The notes beneath the pieces were generated by a model. The model was not told the origin of the DNA. It searched no databases and saw only the letters and a list, made by a program, of their open reading frames with translations. A DNA stretch of 58,880 bases from assembly GCA_910583935.1 (NCBI GenBank), contig CAJTZM010000013.1, positions 1 to 58,880 of the forward strand, given 5' to 3'. This document shows positions 43,851 through 53,201 of this stretch, one piece after another. The position numbers and the translations under genes were made by a program. The first letter of the stretch is position 1. Each line of letters opens with the position of its first letter. This stretch comes from an uncultured Oscillospiraceae bacterium. GTDB lineage: Bacteria > Bacillota > Clostridia > Oscillospirales > Ruminococcaceae.

Positions 43851-45461
43851 ATGACAGGCGCACAGGCTGTTGTCACATCGTTGGAAAAAGAGGGCGTGAC
43901 CACCGTGTTCGGCTATCCCGGCGCGGCCATCTGCCCGGTATACGACTGTCTGGCCCAAAGCCCCATCTGCCATATTCTGGTCCGGCAGGAGCAAAGCGCC
44001 GGCCACGCGGCGGCGGCCTTTGGCCGGATCAGCGGCCGGCCGGGGGTCTGCATTTCCACCTCCGGCCCTGGGGCGCTGAACCTTTTGACCGCGCTGGCCA
44101 CCGCCTACATGGATTCGGTGCCGCTGGTTGCCATTACCGGCCAGGTGTCCAGCGAGCTGCTGGGCCGGGACGTGTTTCAGGAGGCAGACATCACCGGCGC
44201 GGCGGAGCCCTTTACCAAGCATAGCTTTCTGGTCAAAAACGCCGCCGATCTGCCGCGGATTATGAAGGAGGCGTTTTACCTGGCCTCTACCGGCCGGCAG
44301 GGGCCGGTTTTAATCGACCTGCCGGTGGATGTGCAGAACCAACAGCTGGATTTTGTCTACCCAGAGGAGGTATCCATCCGCGGATACAATCCCAGCACCC
44401 GGGCCAATCCGCTGCAGCTGCGGCGGGTGGCCGAGGCGATTTCGTCCGCCAGACGGCCGGTGATCTGCGCTGGCGGCGGTGTGTTTTCCTCCGGCGCCCG
44501 GGACCGGATGCGGCGCTTTGCCGAAAACTGCCAAATCCCGGTGGTGACCACCATGATGGGCTTGGGGCTGATGCCCTCCGACCATCCGCTGTATTTTGGG
44601 ATGCTCGGCTCCTTCGGGTGCAGCGCCGCTAACTACGCCATTCGCCATTCGGATCTTCTGATCCTCATCGGCGCCCGGGCGGGGGACCGGGCCATGGGCC
44701 AGCCCGGCGTGATGGAAAAACGGACCCGTATTGTCCACATCGACATCGACCCGGCGGAAATCCACAAAAATATGGAGGCCAGCATCCCCCTGGTGGCCGA
44801 CGCCCGGCTGGCACTAGAGCAGCTGCTGGAATGCTGCGCCCCGCCGGACACCGGTATGTGGCTGGCGGAGCTGCGGGAGAAAAGAGGCGTTGGCGCCTTT
44901 GCTACCGATCGGCCGGGCTTTATCAACCCCCACCGGCTGGTGGCAGCGCTGAGCGAAGGGCTGGACGAGGACAGCATTTATGTGGCGGACGTGGGACTCA
45001 ACCAGCTTTGGTCCGCCCGGTCCGCCCGGATAAAGGCAGGGCGCTTTCTGACCAGCGGCGGCATGGGGACCATGGGCTATGCGCTGCCTGCGGCCATGGG
45101 TGCGCGGCTTGCCTCCGGCGCCGGGCAGGTGGTGGCGGTTATGGGGGATGGCGGCTTTCAAATGTCCATGCAGGAGCTGGCGACTTTAGTCCAGCACGAC
45201 ATCCCGGTTAAGCTGGTTCTTTTTCGAAACGACTGTCTGGGCCTGGTCCGGCAGATTCAGCGGGAGGTATACGGCGGCCGATACGAGGCAGTGGAGCTGG
45301 GGGGAAGCCCCGATTTTGCCGCGTTGGCCCAGGTCTACGGCATTCGGGCCATGACCATTTCGGACAACAGCGAAATAGAGGATGCGGTACGAGCGCTGCT
45401 GGCGGCGGAAAAAAGCTTTTTGCTGCAATGTCTGGTTTCACCGGATGAGCCCGCTGTGTAA
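43851..45461 (+). CDS. ilvB: Acetolactate synthase, large subunit
   Basis: A 536-residue TPP enzyme making acetolactate or acetohydroxybutyrate, the first common step of branched-chain amino acid synthesis. It has the catalytic Glu47 in LVRQEQSAGH, the FAD/central domain, and the TPP/Mg motif GDGGFQMSMQEL with the following FRNDCLG (near 430-465). It is slightly shorter than typical IlvB (about 550-570). The regulatory subunit follows directly, which supports the biosynthetic rather than the catabolic (AlsS) type. Confidence 0.88.
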   Translation: MTGAQAVVTSLEKEGVTTVFGYPGAAICPVYDCLAQSPICHILVRQEQSAGHAAAAFGRISGRPGVCISTSGPGALNLLTALATAYMDSVPLVAITGQVSSELLGRDVFQEADITGAAEPFTKHSFLVKNAADLPRIMKEAFYLASTGRQGPVLIDLPVDVQNQQLDFVYPEEVSIRGYNPSTRANPLQLRRVAEAISSARRPVICAGGGVFSSGARDRMRRFAENCQIPVVTTMMGLGLMPSDHPLYFGMLGSFGCSAANYAIRHSDLLILIGARAGDRAMGQPGVMEKRTRIVHIDIDPAEIHKNMEASIPLVADARLALEQLLECCAPPDTGMWLAELREKRGVGAFATDRPGFINPHRLVAALSEGLDEDSIYVADVGLNQLWSARSARIKAGRFLTSGGMGTMGYALPAAMGARLASGAGQVVAVMGDGGFQMSMQELATLVQHDIPVKLVLFRNDCLGLVRQIQREVYGGRYEAVELGGSPDFAALAQVYGIRAMTISDNSEIEDAVRALLAAEKSFLLQCLVSPDEPAV

Positions 45462-45472
45462 TAAGAAAAAAG

Positions 45473-45490
45473 CGCCGGCAGCTGCCGGCG
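45473..45490 (+). repeat. Perfect 18-base palindrome between ilvB and ilvN
   Basis: CGCCGGCAGCTGCCGGCG is fully self-complementary and lies 11 bases after the ilvB stop. There is no T-run, so it may stabilise the ilvB message or lower ilvN expression relative to ilvB. Confidence 0.5.
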
Positions 45491-45515
45491 TCCCAAATAA
45501 AAGGAGGGCGGAAGG

Positions 45516-46010
45516 ATGAAGCATACCATATCGGTACTGGTGGAAAACCATGCGGGGGTCCTATCCAGGATCACCGGCCTTTTCTCCCGCCGGGGCTTCA
45601 ACATTGATTCACTGGCGGTGGGGGTAACGGAGGATAAAACTGTCTCCCGCATGACCATCGTGGTGGAGGCGGACAGCTACACGGTGGAGCAGCTGGAAAA
45701 GCAGCTGAATAAGGCGGTAGACGTCATTAAGGTGCGGACCATTCCCCAGGAGGATCTGATCAGCCGGGAGCTGATGCTTATTAAATGCAATGCCGGCGGA
45801 CGCACCCGTAGCGAGATACTGGATATCGCCAAAATCATGAACGCCAAGATTGTGGACCTGACCAAGTCCACCATGACGCTGGAGATCTGCGATCTGCCCG
45901 CCCGGCTGGACCTGTTAGAGGAGCTTTTAAAAGCCTATAATATCCAGGAGGTTATGCGCACTGGCACCATAGCGCTGCAAAGAGGCGCGGTAGCCGTCGG
46001 CGCGAAATGA
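45516..46010 (+). CDS. ilvN: Acetolactate synthase, small (regulatory) subunit
   Basis: A 164-residue protein with an N-terminal ACT domain (SVLVENHAGVLSRITGLFSRRGFNIDSL) and the C-terminal domain that activates the large subunit. Its length fits IlvN/IlvH. It gives valine feedback inhibition and full activity to the enzyme encoded upstream. AAAGGAGG lies before the ATG. It shares the ilvB promoter. No ilvC, ilvD or leu genes are in the window. Confidence 0.9.
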   Translation: MKHTISVLVENHAGVLSRITGLFSRRGFNIDSLAVGVTEDKTVSRMTIVVEADSYTVEQLEKQLNKAVDVIKVRTIPQEDLISRELMLIKCNAGGRTRSEILDIAKIMNAKIVDLTKSTMTLEICDLPARLDLLEELLKAYNIQEVMRTGTIALQRGAVAVGAK

Positions 46011-46044
46011 CAGAAAACGGCATGACGCGGAAAGGATCGAACGG

Positions 46045-47580
46045 ATGAAAAAGATTTTAAAATTTTTGTGCAGCCGGCTTGTGATTATCTCCCTGGCTAT
46101 TTTGGTCCAATTTTTCTTTTTGCTTTTTATCCTGCTCAAGCTCTCCGACACCTATGGTCTGTTCGCTTATGTGGGATTGCAGCTGGTAAGCCTTTTGGTG
46201 GTTTTGTGGATCAACTCCAAGCGGGACAACCCCTCGTATAAAATCGCCTGGATTATCGCGATTTTGATTTTCCCCCTTTTTGGCGGGATTTTTTATCTGG
46301 TGTTCGGCAATAAGCCCATGAACAAAAAACATGCGGAGCGCATCCGCCAATACGCCTACTCCCAGGTGGAGCAAAGCCAGGACGCCTCTTGTCAGGCGGC
46401 CAGAGAGGAGCTGGAGCGGGAGGCGCCCCATTTAAAACGGCAGAGCGACTACATCAGCAACGTCGGACCTTATCCCATCTGGGGAAATACCCAGGTGGAA
46501 TACTTTCCTGTGGGAGAGGACTTCTGGCAGGCGCTGCTGCGGGAGCTTGCCCGGGCGGAAAAATTTATCTTTATGGAGTACTTTATCATCCAGGAGGGCA
46601 AAATGTGGAACGCCGTGCTGGACGTTTTAAAGGAAAAGGCGGCGGCTGGGGTGGACGTGCGGCTGATGTACGACGATCTGGGTACCATCCAGACCCTGCC
46701 GCCCAAATATTACCGGCAGATTGAGGCCGCGGGAATCAAGTGCGCGGTATTTAACCCTTTCCGTCCCCGGCTCAATTCCGCCTTTAACTACCGGGACCAT
46801 CGAAAAATCACCGTAATCGACGGGGATGTGGGCTTCTGCGGCGGGCTGAACCTGGCGGACGAGTACATCAACGCCCATCTGCGGTTCGGCCACTGGAAGG
46901 ATACGGCAGTGATGCTGCAGGGAGATGGAACCTGGAATTTGACCATGATGTTTTTGCAGCTTTGGAGCTATCGGGACGGCAAAAACGCCGATTATCAGCA
47001 ATACCGGCCCTCTGGTAAAACATATGGCGGGGAGGGGTTTGTCCAGCCCTATGGCGACAGCCCTATCGACGAGTTTAACGTAGCGGAAAATATCTATTTG
47101 CAGATGATCAACTGCGCCAAAAAATATGTCTACATCACCACCCCGTACCTGATTTTGGACAACGAAATGACCACCGCGCTGATCATCGCCGCCGAGAGTG
47201 GCGTGGATGTGCGGATCATCACCCCTCACATTCCGGATAAGTGGTATGTACACGCGGTGACCCGCTCTTCCTACCGGCAGCTGATCGAGGCGGGCGTTCG
47301 TATCTACGAGTATACGCCAGGCTTTATTCATGCCAAAATGTTTGTGGCCGACGGAGAAATCGGCGTGGTGGGCACCGCCAACATGGATTATCGCAGCTTT
47401 TACCTGCATTTTGAATGCGGCGTCGCCTTTTTCCGCAATCCCGTTATCCAAACAGTGCTGGACGACATCTGCCGGACCATGGGAATTTCCCAGGAAATCC
47501 AGCTGCCGTCTCACGAGCGGATCCCGCTGCTGCGGCGATTGGGCCGGGCGATCTTAAAAGCTTTTGCGCCGCTGATGTGA
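46045..47580 (+). CDS. cls: Cardiolipin synthase
   Basis: A 511-residue phospholipase D-superfamily enzyme that joins two phosphatidylglycerol molecules into cardiolipin at the membrane. Two N-terminal membrane segments (about 10-35 and 38-65) precede two HKD motifs, DHRKITVIDGD near 251 and HAKMFVADGE near 429, both complete. Length and layout match ClsA-type enzymes of Firmicutes. It starts 35 bases after ilvN, so it may be read from the same transcript, although the functions are unrelated. Confidence 0.88.
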   Translation: MKKILKFLCSRLVIISLAILVQFFFLLFILLKLSDTYGLFAYVGLQLVSLLVVLWINSKRDNPSYKIAWIIAILIFPLFGGIFYLVFGNKPMNKKHAERIRQYAYSQVEQSQDASCQAAREELEREAPHLKRQSDYISNVGPYPIWGNTQVEYFPVGEDFWQALLRELARAEKFIFMEYFIIQEGKMWNAVLDVLKEKAAAGVDVRLMYDDLGTIQTLPPKYYRQIEAAGIKCAVFNPFRPRLNSAFNYRDHRKITVIDGDVGFCGGLNLADEYINAHLRFGHWKDTAVMLQGDGTWNLTMMFLQLWSYRDGKNADYQQYRPSGKTYGGEGFVQPYGDSPIDEFNVAENIYLQMINCAKKYVYITTPYLILDNEMTTALIIAAESGVDVRIITPHIPDKWYVHAVTRSSYRQLIEAGVRIYEYTPGFIHAKMFVADGEIGVVGTANMDYRSFYLHFECGVAFFRNPVIQTVLDDICRTMGISQEIQLPSHERIPLLRRLGRAILKAFAPLM

Positions 47581-47652
47581 CCTAGGCAGTGGAAAAAAGG
47601 GGAGCGGACCGGAAAATTTGACAAAAAACTGTGGAAAAATCGTCTTTTCCAG

Positions 47653-47681
47653 TTGATTTCACCGCCGTTTTCCTATATATT
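47653..47681 (+). promoter_or_regulatory. Promoter of the class-B-like sortase gene
   Basis: TTGATT (47653-47658) and TATATT (47676-47681) are 17 bp apart. The start would be about 47688. A TTGACA at 47618 has no partner -10. Confidence 0.5.
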
Positions 47682-47711
47682 TAAAGGTAGCTTACAATGA
47701 TGACCTTTAAA
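47680..47711 (+). promoter_or_regulatory. Inverted repeat overlapping the sortase ribosome binding site
   Basis: TTTAAAGGT (47680-47688) and ACCTTTAAA (47703-47711) form a dyad with a 14-nt spacer. The right arm runs into the AAAGGAGA ribosome binding site. It could be a repressor operator at the transcription start, or an RNA hairpin that hides the binding site. Confidence 0.45.
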
Positions 47712-47722
47712 GGAGAAAGCAC

Positions 47723-48568
47723 ATGAAAGGTTTTTATAAAAAAATTGGCGTCCTGTTCTTGGCCCTGGTCCTGGCGGGAACCGTCTCCGGCTGCGGCAAA
47801 GGAGCCTCCTCTTCTCAGCTGGAGGAAAAGCCCTCGGTCTATCCCTTTGTCAACACTTTAAAAGAGCCGGCGGACAATGCTTTGCAGGCAGTGGAGGCGC
47901 CGGTCCTTTTGGAGCAAATCAAGGAAAAGGCAGAGCAGGTCAACCCGGAAATTGTCGGCTGGCTGCAGGTGCCGGGCACCGATATTGACCAGCCGGTGGT
48001 CCAGACCTACAACAACAGCAAGTATATGCGGCTGGATTATACGGGGAAATACAGCTTTCAGGGCTGCTACTGGGTGGATTACGAATGCCGCATAGGCAAC
48101 CGGACTACCGAAAGCCGTAACACCATCATCTATGGGCACAACACCGCCGTGGTGGAGGACGATCCCAACGGGCTGGATTTTGCGCAGCTTTTGCGCTTTG
48201 CCGACGAGGACTTTGCCACCTCCCATCCGTACATTTTCTTTTCCACCGGCGAGGAGGATATGGTTTGGGAGATTTTTGCAGTTTTGTATACTGATACCGC
48301 TTTCCGCTACATCGATATGATCGACAGCGGGATCGATACGCTGGTCAGTGAGGGGAAGGCCCGTTCGGAGTTTTTGTACGATGTGGAAATTGATCCCTTA
48401 AACGATAAGGTTTTGACCCTTTCCACCTGTACCGCCAAATACGGCTACGTCGGCGGCGAGGCCCGAGCCCGGTTTGTGGTGATGGCCCGGCTGGTGGAAG
48501 AAGGACAGCAGCTGAAGCCTACCGTTGGTCTGGAGAAAAACCCCAATATCAAGGCGCCGCGGCTGTAG
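47723..48568 (+). CDS. Sortase (class B-like), predicted lipoprotein
   Basis: A 281-residue exported sortase. The triad is complete: His139 in IIYGHNT, Cys236 in TLSTCTAKYG and Arg250 in ARFVVMARL. The spacing and TLSTC context resemble class B. Unusually, the signal sequence ends in a lipobox (VSGC, Cys24) instead of an uncleaved membrane anchor, which predicts attachment by lipid. It is transcribed alone, with no LPxTG/NPxTG substrate or pilin next to it, and differs from the sortase at 26373. Confidence 0.82.
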   Translation: MKGFYKKIGVLFLALVLAGTVSGCGKGASSSQLEEKPSVYPFVNTLKEPADNALQAVEAPVLLEQIKEKAEQVNPEIVGWLQVPGTDIDQPVVQTYNNSKYMRLDYTGKYSFQGCYWVDYECRIGNRTTESRNTIIYGHNTAVVEDDPNGLDFAQLLRFADEDFATSHPYIFFSTGEEDMVWEIFAVLYTDTAFRYIDMIDSGIDTLVSEGKARSEFLYDVEIDPLNDKVLTLSTCTAKYGYVGGEARARFVVMARLVEEGQQLKPTVGLEKNPNIKAPRL

Positions 48569-48600
48569 TTGTAAATCCGTTTTTCTAAACATACACTTCA

Positions 48601-48632
48601 TGCAGGGAGCGATCCCTGCATTTGTTTTTCCT
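48601..48632 (+). terminator. Terminator after the sortase gene
   Basis: TGCAGGGA (48601-48608) and TCCCTGCA (48613-48620) enclose a 4-nt loop, followed by TTTGTTTTT. Confidence 0.8.
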
Positions 48633-48677
48633 GCCGGGCAGGGCCTGGCCTATCACTAAAAGAGAGGAAGGGCAAAG

Positions 48678-49502
48678 ATGGAGCTTTCGCTGTTAAAATG
48701 GATCCAATCCTTCTCCTCCCCATTTTTAGACGTGCTGTTCCAGCTGATCACCATGCTGGGAGAGCAGTGGGCGGTGGTGCTGATTCTAGGCTTCACCTAC
48801 TGGGTTTATGACAAGCAGGTCGGGAAGGAGCTGGCCTTTACCCTGCTGGTCAACGGGCTGTGCAACAATATCCTCAAGGGAATTTTCCGGCTGGAGCGTC
48901 CCATTGGGCAGGAGGGGATCCGCACCCTGCGGCGGCATACTGCCACCGGCTATTCCTTTCCCAGCGGGCACAGCCAAAACGCAGCGGCCTTATACCTCTT
49001 TCCCGCCCGCAGAAAAGGCGGATGGCTATACCTGGCGGCCGCAGCCGTCAGCCTGGGGGTGGGGCTGTCCCGGCTGTACCTGGGGGTCCATTATCCTAAG
49101 GATGTAGCGGCGGGACTGGCTTTGGGAGCTGCCTCGGTCTTTATCTGCCCGATTTTATGGCGGCGTTTCCCCTGTGAAAAAATGCTAGCCGTATTGGCAG
49201 GAGCCTGTCTGATCCCGGCACTGTGGTTAGGTCAAGAGGATTTGTACAAGGCTTTTGGCCTGCTGCTGGGCTTTTGGGGCGGAATCGCTTTCGAACGAAA
49301 ATTCGTCGGGTTTACGATCCCGGGCTCCGGTGCGAAAAAGGCGCTGCGGTTTTTGCTGGGGCTGGCGCTGTGCGGCGGGCTGGCGTTTGTTTTAAAGCAG
49401 GGGCTTCCCGCCGCATATCTATGGGATGCGGCCCGGTACACGGTCCTTGCCTTCTTTGCGTTGGGGGTATACCCCCTCCTTTTCCACCGGGCAGGCTTTT
49501 AG
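48678..49502 (+). CDS. PAP2-family membrane phosphatase
   Basis: A 274-residue integral membrane protein with the three phosphatase motifs: KGIFRLERP (near 66), YSFPSGHSQ (near 93) and SRLYLGVHYPKD (near 131). Such enzymes remove phosphate from phosphatidic acid, phosphatidylglycerol phosphate or undecaprenyl pyrophosphate on the outer face of the membrane. The C-terminal part adds three or four more membrane segments. RBS AGAGAGGAAGGG precedes the ATG. It lies near cls and murD, so a lipid or undecaprenyl substrate would fit (inference). Confidence 0.85.
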   Translation: MELSLLKWIQSFSSPFLDVLFQLITMLGEQWAVVLILGFTYWVYDKQVGKELAFTLLVNGLCNNILKGIFRLERPIGQEGIRTLRRHTATGYSFPSGHSQNAAALYLFPARRKGGWLYLAAAAVSLGVGLSRLYLGVHYPKDVAAGLALGAASVFICPILWRRFPCEKMLAVLAGACLIPALWLGQEDLYKAFGLLLGFWGGIAFERKFVGFTIPGSGAKKALRFLLGLALCGGLAFVLKQGLPAAYLWDAARYTVLAFFALGVYPLLFHRAGF

Positions 49503-49538
49503 GCCTTGGAAAAAAGAGGGTTGACTGCTGCCGGACCA

Positions 49539-49568
49539 TTGCTATTTGAAGAGCCGATGGGGTATAAT
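49539..49568 (+). promoter_or_regulatory. Promoter of murD
   Basis: TTGCTA (49539-49544) and TATAAT (49563-49568) are 18 bp apart. Confidence 0.5.
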
Positions 49569-49663
49569 AATACCGATCTCTACGGTGGGCATGGCTTTAT
49601 AACGGCGGAACCGTTACGATATGGATAGAGCAGGGCTTGGAAAAATCGAAAGGAGATGGGGCT

Positions 49664-51061
49664 ATGAATGGATGGAATGCCGGGCGTTTTTTTCAGTGGA
49701 TCAAGGGCAAAAAAATTGCGTTTATCGGCATTGGCGTAACCAATACCGACTGTATCCGCCTGTTTGCCCAAAGGGGAGCGGCTGTATCGGTGCTGGACCG
49801 GAAAAGCCGGGAGCAGCTGGGCGATTTAGCGGCGGAGTTTGAGGAAAAGGGCATCCGGCTGGTGCTGGGCGATGGGTATTTGGACCATCTGGAGCGATAC
49901 GACGCAGTGCTGCGGGCGCCGGGGGTCTACTTTCACCATCCGGCGCTGGAGCGTGCCCGACAGGCGGGGACGGTCATCACCTCCGAGATGGAGCTGTTTT
50001 TCCGGCTGTGTCCCTGCAAAACCTATGGGATTACCGGGTCCGACGGCAAAACCACCACCACCACCCTCATCGCCGAGATGCTGGCCGCCTCGGGCAAGCG
50101 GGTCCACAAGGGCGGCAACATCGGCCGGGCGCTGCTGCCGGTAATCGAGCAGATTTCTCCCGACGACGCGGCGGTGGTGGAGCTTTCCAGCTTTCAGCTG
50201 ATCTCCATGCGGCAAAGCCCGGATGTGGCGGTGGTCACCAACCTGGCGCCTAACCATCTGGACGTGCACAAGGATATGGACGAGTACATCGACAGCAAAA
50301 AAAACCTGCTTTGGCATCAGGACGGTTTTTCCCGGGCGGTGCTCAACCTAGACAACGAGATCACCCGGGGGATGGCGCCTCTGATCCGAGGGGAAGGGCT
50401 TTTCTTCTCTCGGCAAAGCCGGCCGGAAAAGGGCGCCTTTCTGCGGCAGGACGGGATGCTCTGCATGGCCTATGGCGGTGTAGTGACCCCCATCCTGCCG
50501 GCGGCGGAGATTAAACTGCCGGGGATGCACAATGTGGAAAACTTCCTGGCGGCCTGCAGCGCCTTGTGGGGGGAGGTCTCCCCAGAGGTGATGGCGAAGA
50601 CCGCCCGGGAATTCGGCGGCGTCGAGCACCGAATGGAGCTGGTCCGAGAGCTGGACGGGGTAAAGTGGTACAACGACTCCATCGGCACCAGCCCCACCCG
50701 CACCATTGCGGGGCTGCGGGCCTTCGGGCAAAAGATCCTGCTCATCGCCGGAGGATACGACAAAAAAATTCCCTACGAGCCGCTGGCGCCTTATCTATGC
50801 CAAAAGGTATCCCACTTGATTTTGATGGGGGCAACCGGTCCTAAAATCCGCCGGGCGCTGGAGGAATGTCCGGCATACGACAGGGCCCGTCCGGCGCTGT
50901 ACGAGGCCGGCAATATGGAGGAGGCGGTAGGCCTCGCCCGAAAGCTGGCCCAGCCAGGGGATATTGTAGCCCTGTCCCCGGCCAGCGCCAGCTTTGACCT
51001 GTACCCTAATTTTGAAAAGCGCGGCGACCATTTTAAGGCCTTGGTGGCGGCGCTGCAATAG
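49664..51061 (+). CDS. murD: UDP-N-acetylmuramoyl-L-alanine:D-glutamate ligase
   Basis: A 465-residue Mur ligase, the normal MurD length. N-terminal Rossmann-like domain (KKIAFIGIGVTNTDC), ATP-binding loop GSDGKTTTTTLIAE near 126, VELSSFQL near 172, central TNLAPNHLDVH, and C-terminal DSIGTSPTRTIAGLRAF. It adds D-glutamate during peptidoglycan precursor synthesis in the cytosol. ATG 49664 with AGGAGA seven bases upstream is chosen over an in-frame TTG. It stands outside a dcw cluster. Confidence 0.9.
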   Translation: MNGWNAGRFFQWIKGKKIAFIGIGVTNTDCIRLFAQRGAAVSVLDRKSREQLGDLAAEFEEKGIRLVLGDGYLDHLERYDAVLRAPGVYFHHPALERARQAGTVITSEMELFFRLCPCKTYGITGSDGKTTTTTLIAEMLAASGKRVHKGGNIGRALLPVIEQISPDDAAVVELSSFQLISMRQSPDVAVVTNLAPNHLDVHKDMDEYIDSKKNLLWHQDGFSRAVLNLDNEITRGMAPLIRGEGLFFSRQSRPEKGAFLRQDGMLCMAYGGVVTPILPAAEIKLPGMHNVENFLAACSALWGEVSPEVMAKTAREFGGVEHRMELVRELDGVKWYNDSIGTSPTRTIAGLRAFGQKILLIAGGYDKKIPYEPLAPYLCQKVSHLILMGATGPKIRRALEECPAYDRARPALYEAGNMEEAVGLARKLAQPGDIVALSPASASFDLYPNFEKRGDHFKALVAALQ

Positions 51062-51156
51062 ACCCTTGGAGAAAATGGGCGCGTGCCCTTATCCTCAAAA
51101 GGAAATGAAAAAAGAAAAACGCCGGGGGTTTCCGGTGAAAAGAAAGGATCCATGCC

Positions 51157-52182
51157 ATGAACTGCAAAGATTTGCTGATGCGCCTGTCCCAGGCGGTGGG
51201 CGTCTCTGGCCGGGAAGACTCGGTGACAGCCGTCGCCGCCCGGGAGCTGGAGGCGATCGGGGAGATAACCCGCAGCCCCTTGGGGGATTTGATCTGCACG
51301 ATTCGAAAACCAAAAGCAGGGCAGAAAAACTTTATGCTGGACGCTCATGTGGACGAAATCGGTATGATTGTCACCTGGATTGACGACGAGGGGTTTTTAA
51401 AGGTCTCGCCGGTGGGTGGCTTTGACCGCAGCCTGCTTTTGGCCTCCCAGGTGGCGGTACATACAAGTCAGGGGACACTGCCGGGGGTGATCTGCTCCAT
51501 TCCGCCTCATTTGCAGAGCGGCGAAGCCAAAAACCCGAAGTTTGAGGAGATTTATCTCGACATCGGCTACAATAAGGAGGAGGCGCAAAAACGGGTATCC
51601 CCCGGCGATATGGTGACCTTTGTCACCCCTACTCGTGAAATGCACGGCGGCTTTATCACCGGCAAGGCTATCGACAATCGTTCCAGCTGCGTGGCGGTAA
51701 TGCGCGCCGCCGAGCTGTTAAAGAACGAAAAAGGCGACTGGGGCCTGTCGGTCACTCTGACCACCCGGGAGGAGGTGGGCGGTATGGGCGCCCAAACGGC
51801 GGCCTACACGGTAGGTCCCACCCACGCGGTTACGGTGGACGTGGGCTTCGGTCACACGCCGGACTGCAAAAAGGAGCAGTGCGGTCAATTCGGCAAGGGG
51901 CCGCTGGTGGCCTTCGGCGCGCTTTTGGACAGCGAAGTTTCCCGCACGCTGGTAGAGACGGCCAAAGAGGAGGGCATCCCCTACCAGACCGAGGCCATGG
52001 GCAGCGGTACCGGCACCAATGCCGACGCGATTCTTATCGCCAGAGGTGGGGTTAAAACCGGCATTCTCTCCATCCCCCAAGGGTATATGCACACCCCGGT
52101 GGAAAAAATCCTTGTGGAGGACATTGAAAACACCGCCCGGCTGTTGGCCGCTTATGTGAAAAAGGAGGGGAACCGCAAATGA
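51157..52182 (+). CDS. M42-family metallo-aminopeptidase (first)
   Basis: A 341-residue M42 glutamyl/general aminopeptidase. Metal and catalytic residues are visible: LDAHVDEIG (His), AIDNRSS (bridging Asp), TTREEVGGMG (Glu-Glu), VTVDVGFGH (Asp) and the C-terminal QGYMHTPVE (His). These enzymes form tetrahedral dodecamers that degrade peptides in the cytosol. The start is ATG after AAAGGA. It overlaps the next gene by 4 bases (ATGA), so the two are coupled and could form mixed complexes. Confidence 0.88.
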   Translation: MNCKDLLMRLSQAVGVSGREDSVTAVAARELEAIGEITRSPLGDLICTIRKPKAGQKNFMLDAHVDEIGMIVTWIDDEGFLKVSPVGGFDRSLLLASQVAVHTSQGTLPGVICSIPPHLQSGEAKNPKFEEIYLDIGYNKEEAQKRVSPGDMVTFVTPTREMHGGFITGKAIDNRSSCVAVMRAAELLKNEKGDWGLSVTLTTREEVGGMGAQTAAYTVGPTHAVTVDVGFGHTPDCKKEQCGQFGKGPLVAFGALLDSEVSRTLVETAKEEGIPYQTEAMGSGTGTNADAILIARGGVKTGILSIPQGYMHTPVEKILVEDIENTARLLAAYVKKEGNRK

Positions 52183-53201
52183 TCGAGCTGATTCAAAAGC
52201 TTTGCGCCATCGACGGCGTCTCCGGCGACGAGCAGCAGGTCGCCGCCGCCATCATCGACGAAATCAAGGATTTCTGTGAATACGAGGTGTCCCCCTTAGG
52301 GGATGTGCTCGCCTTTAAAAAAGGAGAAAAGCGCCCACGCAACCGGGTCTTATTCGACGCGCACATGGATGAGGTGGGCTTTATCGTCACCTACATCACC
52401 GACGAGGGCTTTCTTCGGTTTGCTACGGTGGGCAGTGTTGACAGCCGGGTCTTTCAGGGCAAGCCGGTGGTGATTGGCCCCAACCGGATTTACGGGATTT
52501 TAAGCTCCAAGCCCATCCACCTCATTGAGAGGGATAAGCGAGACGACCCAATCAAGGCGGAAAACCTGCTGATTGATATCGGCTGCAACAGCCAAGAGGA
52601 GGCCCAGAAGCTGGTCTCGGTCGGGGACCGGATCGCCTTCGATTCCCCGTTTGTCCGCTTTGGGAACGGCTTTATCAAATCCAAGGCGCTGGACGATCGG
52701 GCCGGCTGCGCGGCGCTTGTTCGTATGATCCAGTCCCCGCTGGAATACGACGCCTATTTCTCCTTCACCACCCGGGAGGAGGTGGGCGGCATGGGCGCCC
52801 AAACCGCGGTCTATACCGTAAAGCCGGACATCGCGGTGGCGGTTGAAACCACTACCGCCGCGGACATCGGCGGCGTGGCGGCGGAAAAGCGGGTCTGCTT
52901 TTTGGGCAAGGGCCCGGTGGTCTCCTTTATGGACAAGGGGACCATCTACGACAAACGGCTGTACCAGCTGGCGCTGGACACGGCGGCGCAGCACGGGATT
53001 CCGGCACAGCCCAAGCTGGGGGTCTTTGGCGGCAACAACGCAGGCTCCATGCACCAGGCCATCGGCGGGGTGCGTCCGGTGGGGCTGTCCATGCCCTGCC
53101 GGTACCTGCATACCCCCTCCTGTGTTTTAAAGGAGGAGGACATTGCCGCTACCTACCAGCTTTTGACCAAGCTCTCCAGCGCTTACGCGGTCTGTGATTA
53201 A
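52179..53201 (+). CDS. M42-family metallo-aminopeptidase (second)
   Basis: A 340-residue paralogue of the preceding protein with LFDAHMDEVG, KALDDRAG, TTREEVGGMGAQ, AVETTTAAD (Glu in place of the third-site Asp, as in many M42 members) and RYLHTPSC. All expected metal ligands are present. Tandem M42 genes are common, and in some organisms the subunits co-assemble with different specificity. Its stop overlaps the GTG of the next gene. Confidence 0.88.
   Translation: MIELIQKLCAIDGVSGDEQQVAAAIIDEIKDFCEYEVSPLGDVLAFKKGEKRPRNRVLFDAHMDEVGFIVTYITDEGFLRFATVGSVDSRVFQGKPVVIGPNRIYGILSSKPIHLIERDKRDDPIKAENLLIDIGCNSQEEAQKLVSVGDRIAFDSPFVRFGNGFIKSKALDDRAGCAALVRMIQSPLEYDAYFSFTTREEVGGMGAQTAVYTVKPDIAVAVETTTAADIGGVAAEKRVCFLGKGPVVSFMDKGTIYDKRLYQLALDTAAQHGIPAQPKLGVFGGNNAGSMHQAIGGVRPVGLSMPCRYLHTPSCVLKEEDIAATYQLLTKLSSAYAVCD

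Noticed and set aside
47618..47623. TTGACA upstream of the sortase gene as the promoter -35
   Set aside because: No -10-like hexamer lies 16-18 bp downstream; the TTGATT-TATATT pair at 47653-47681 fits better.
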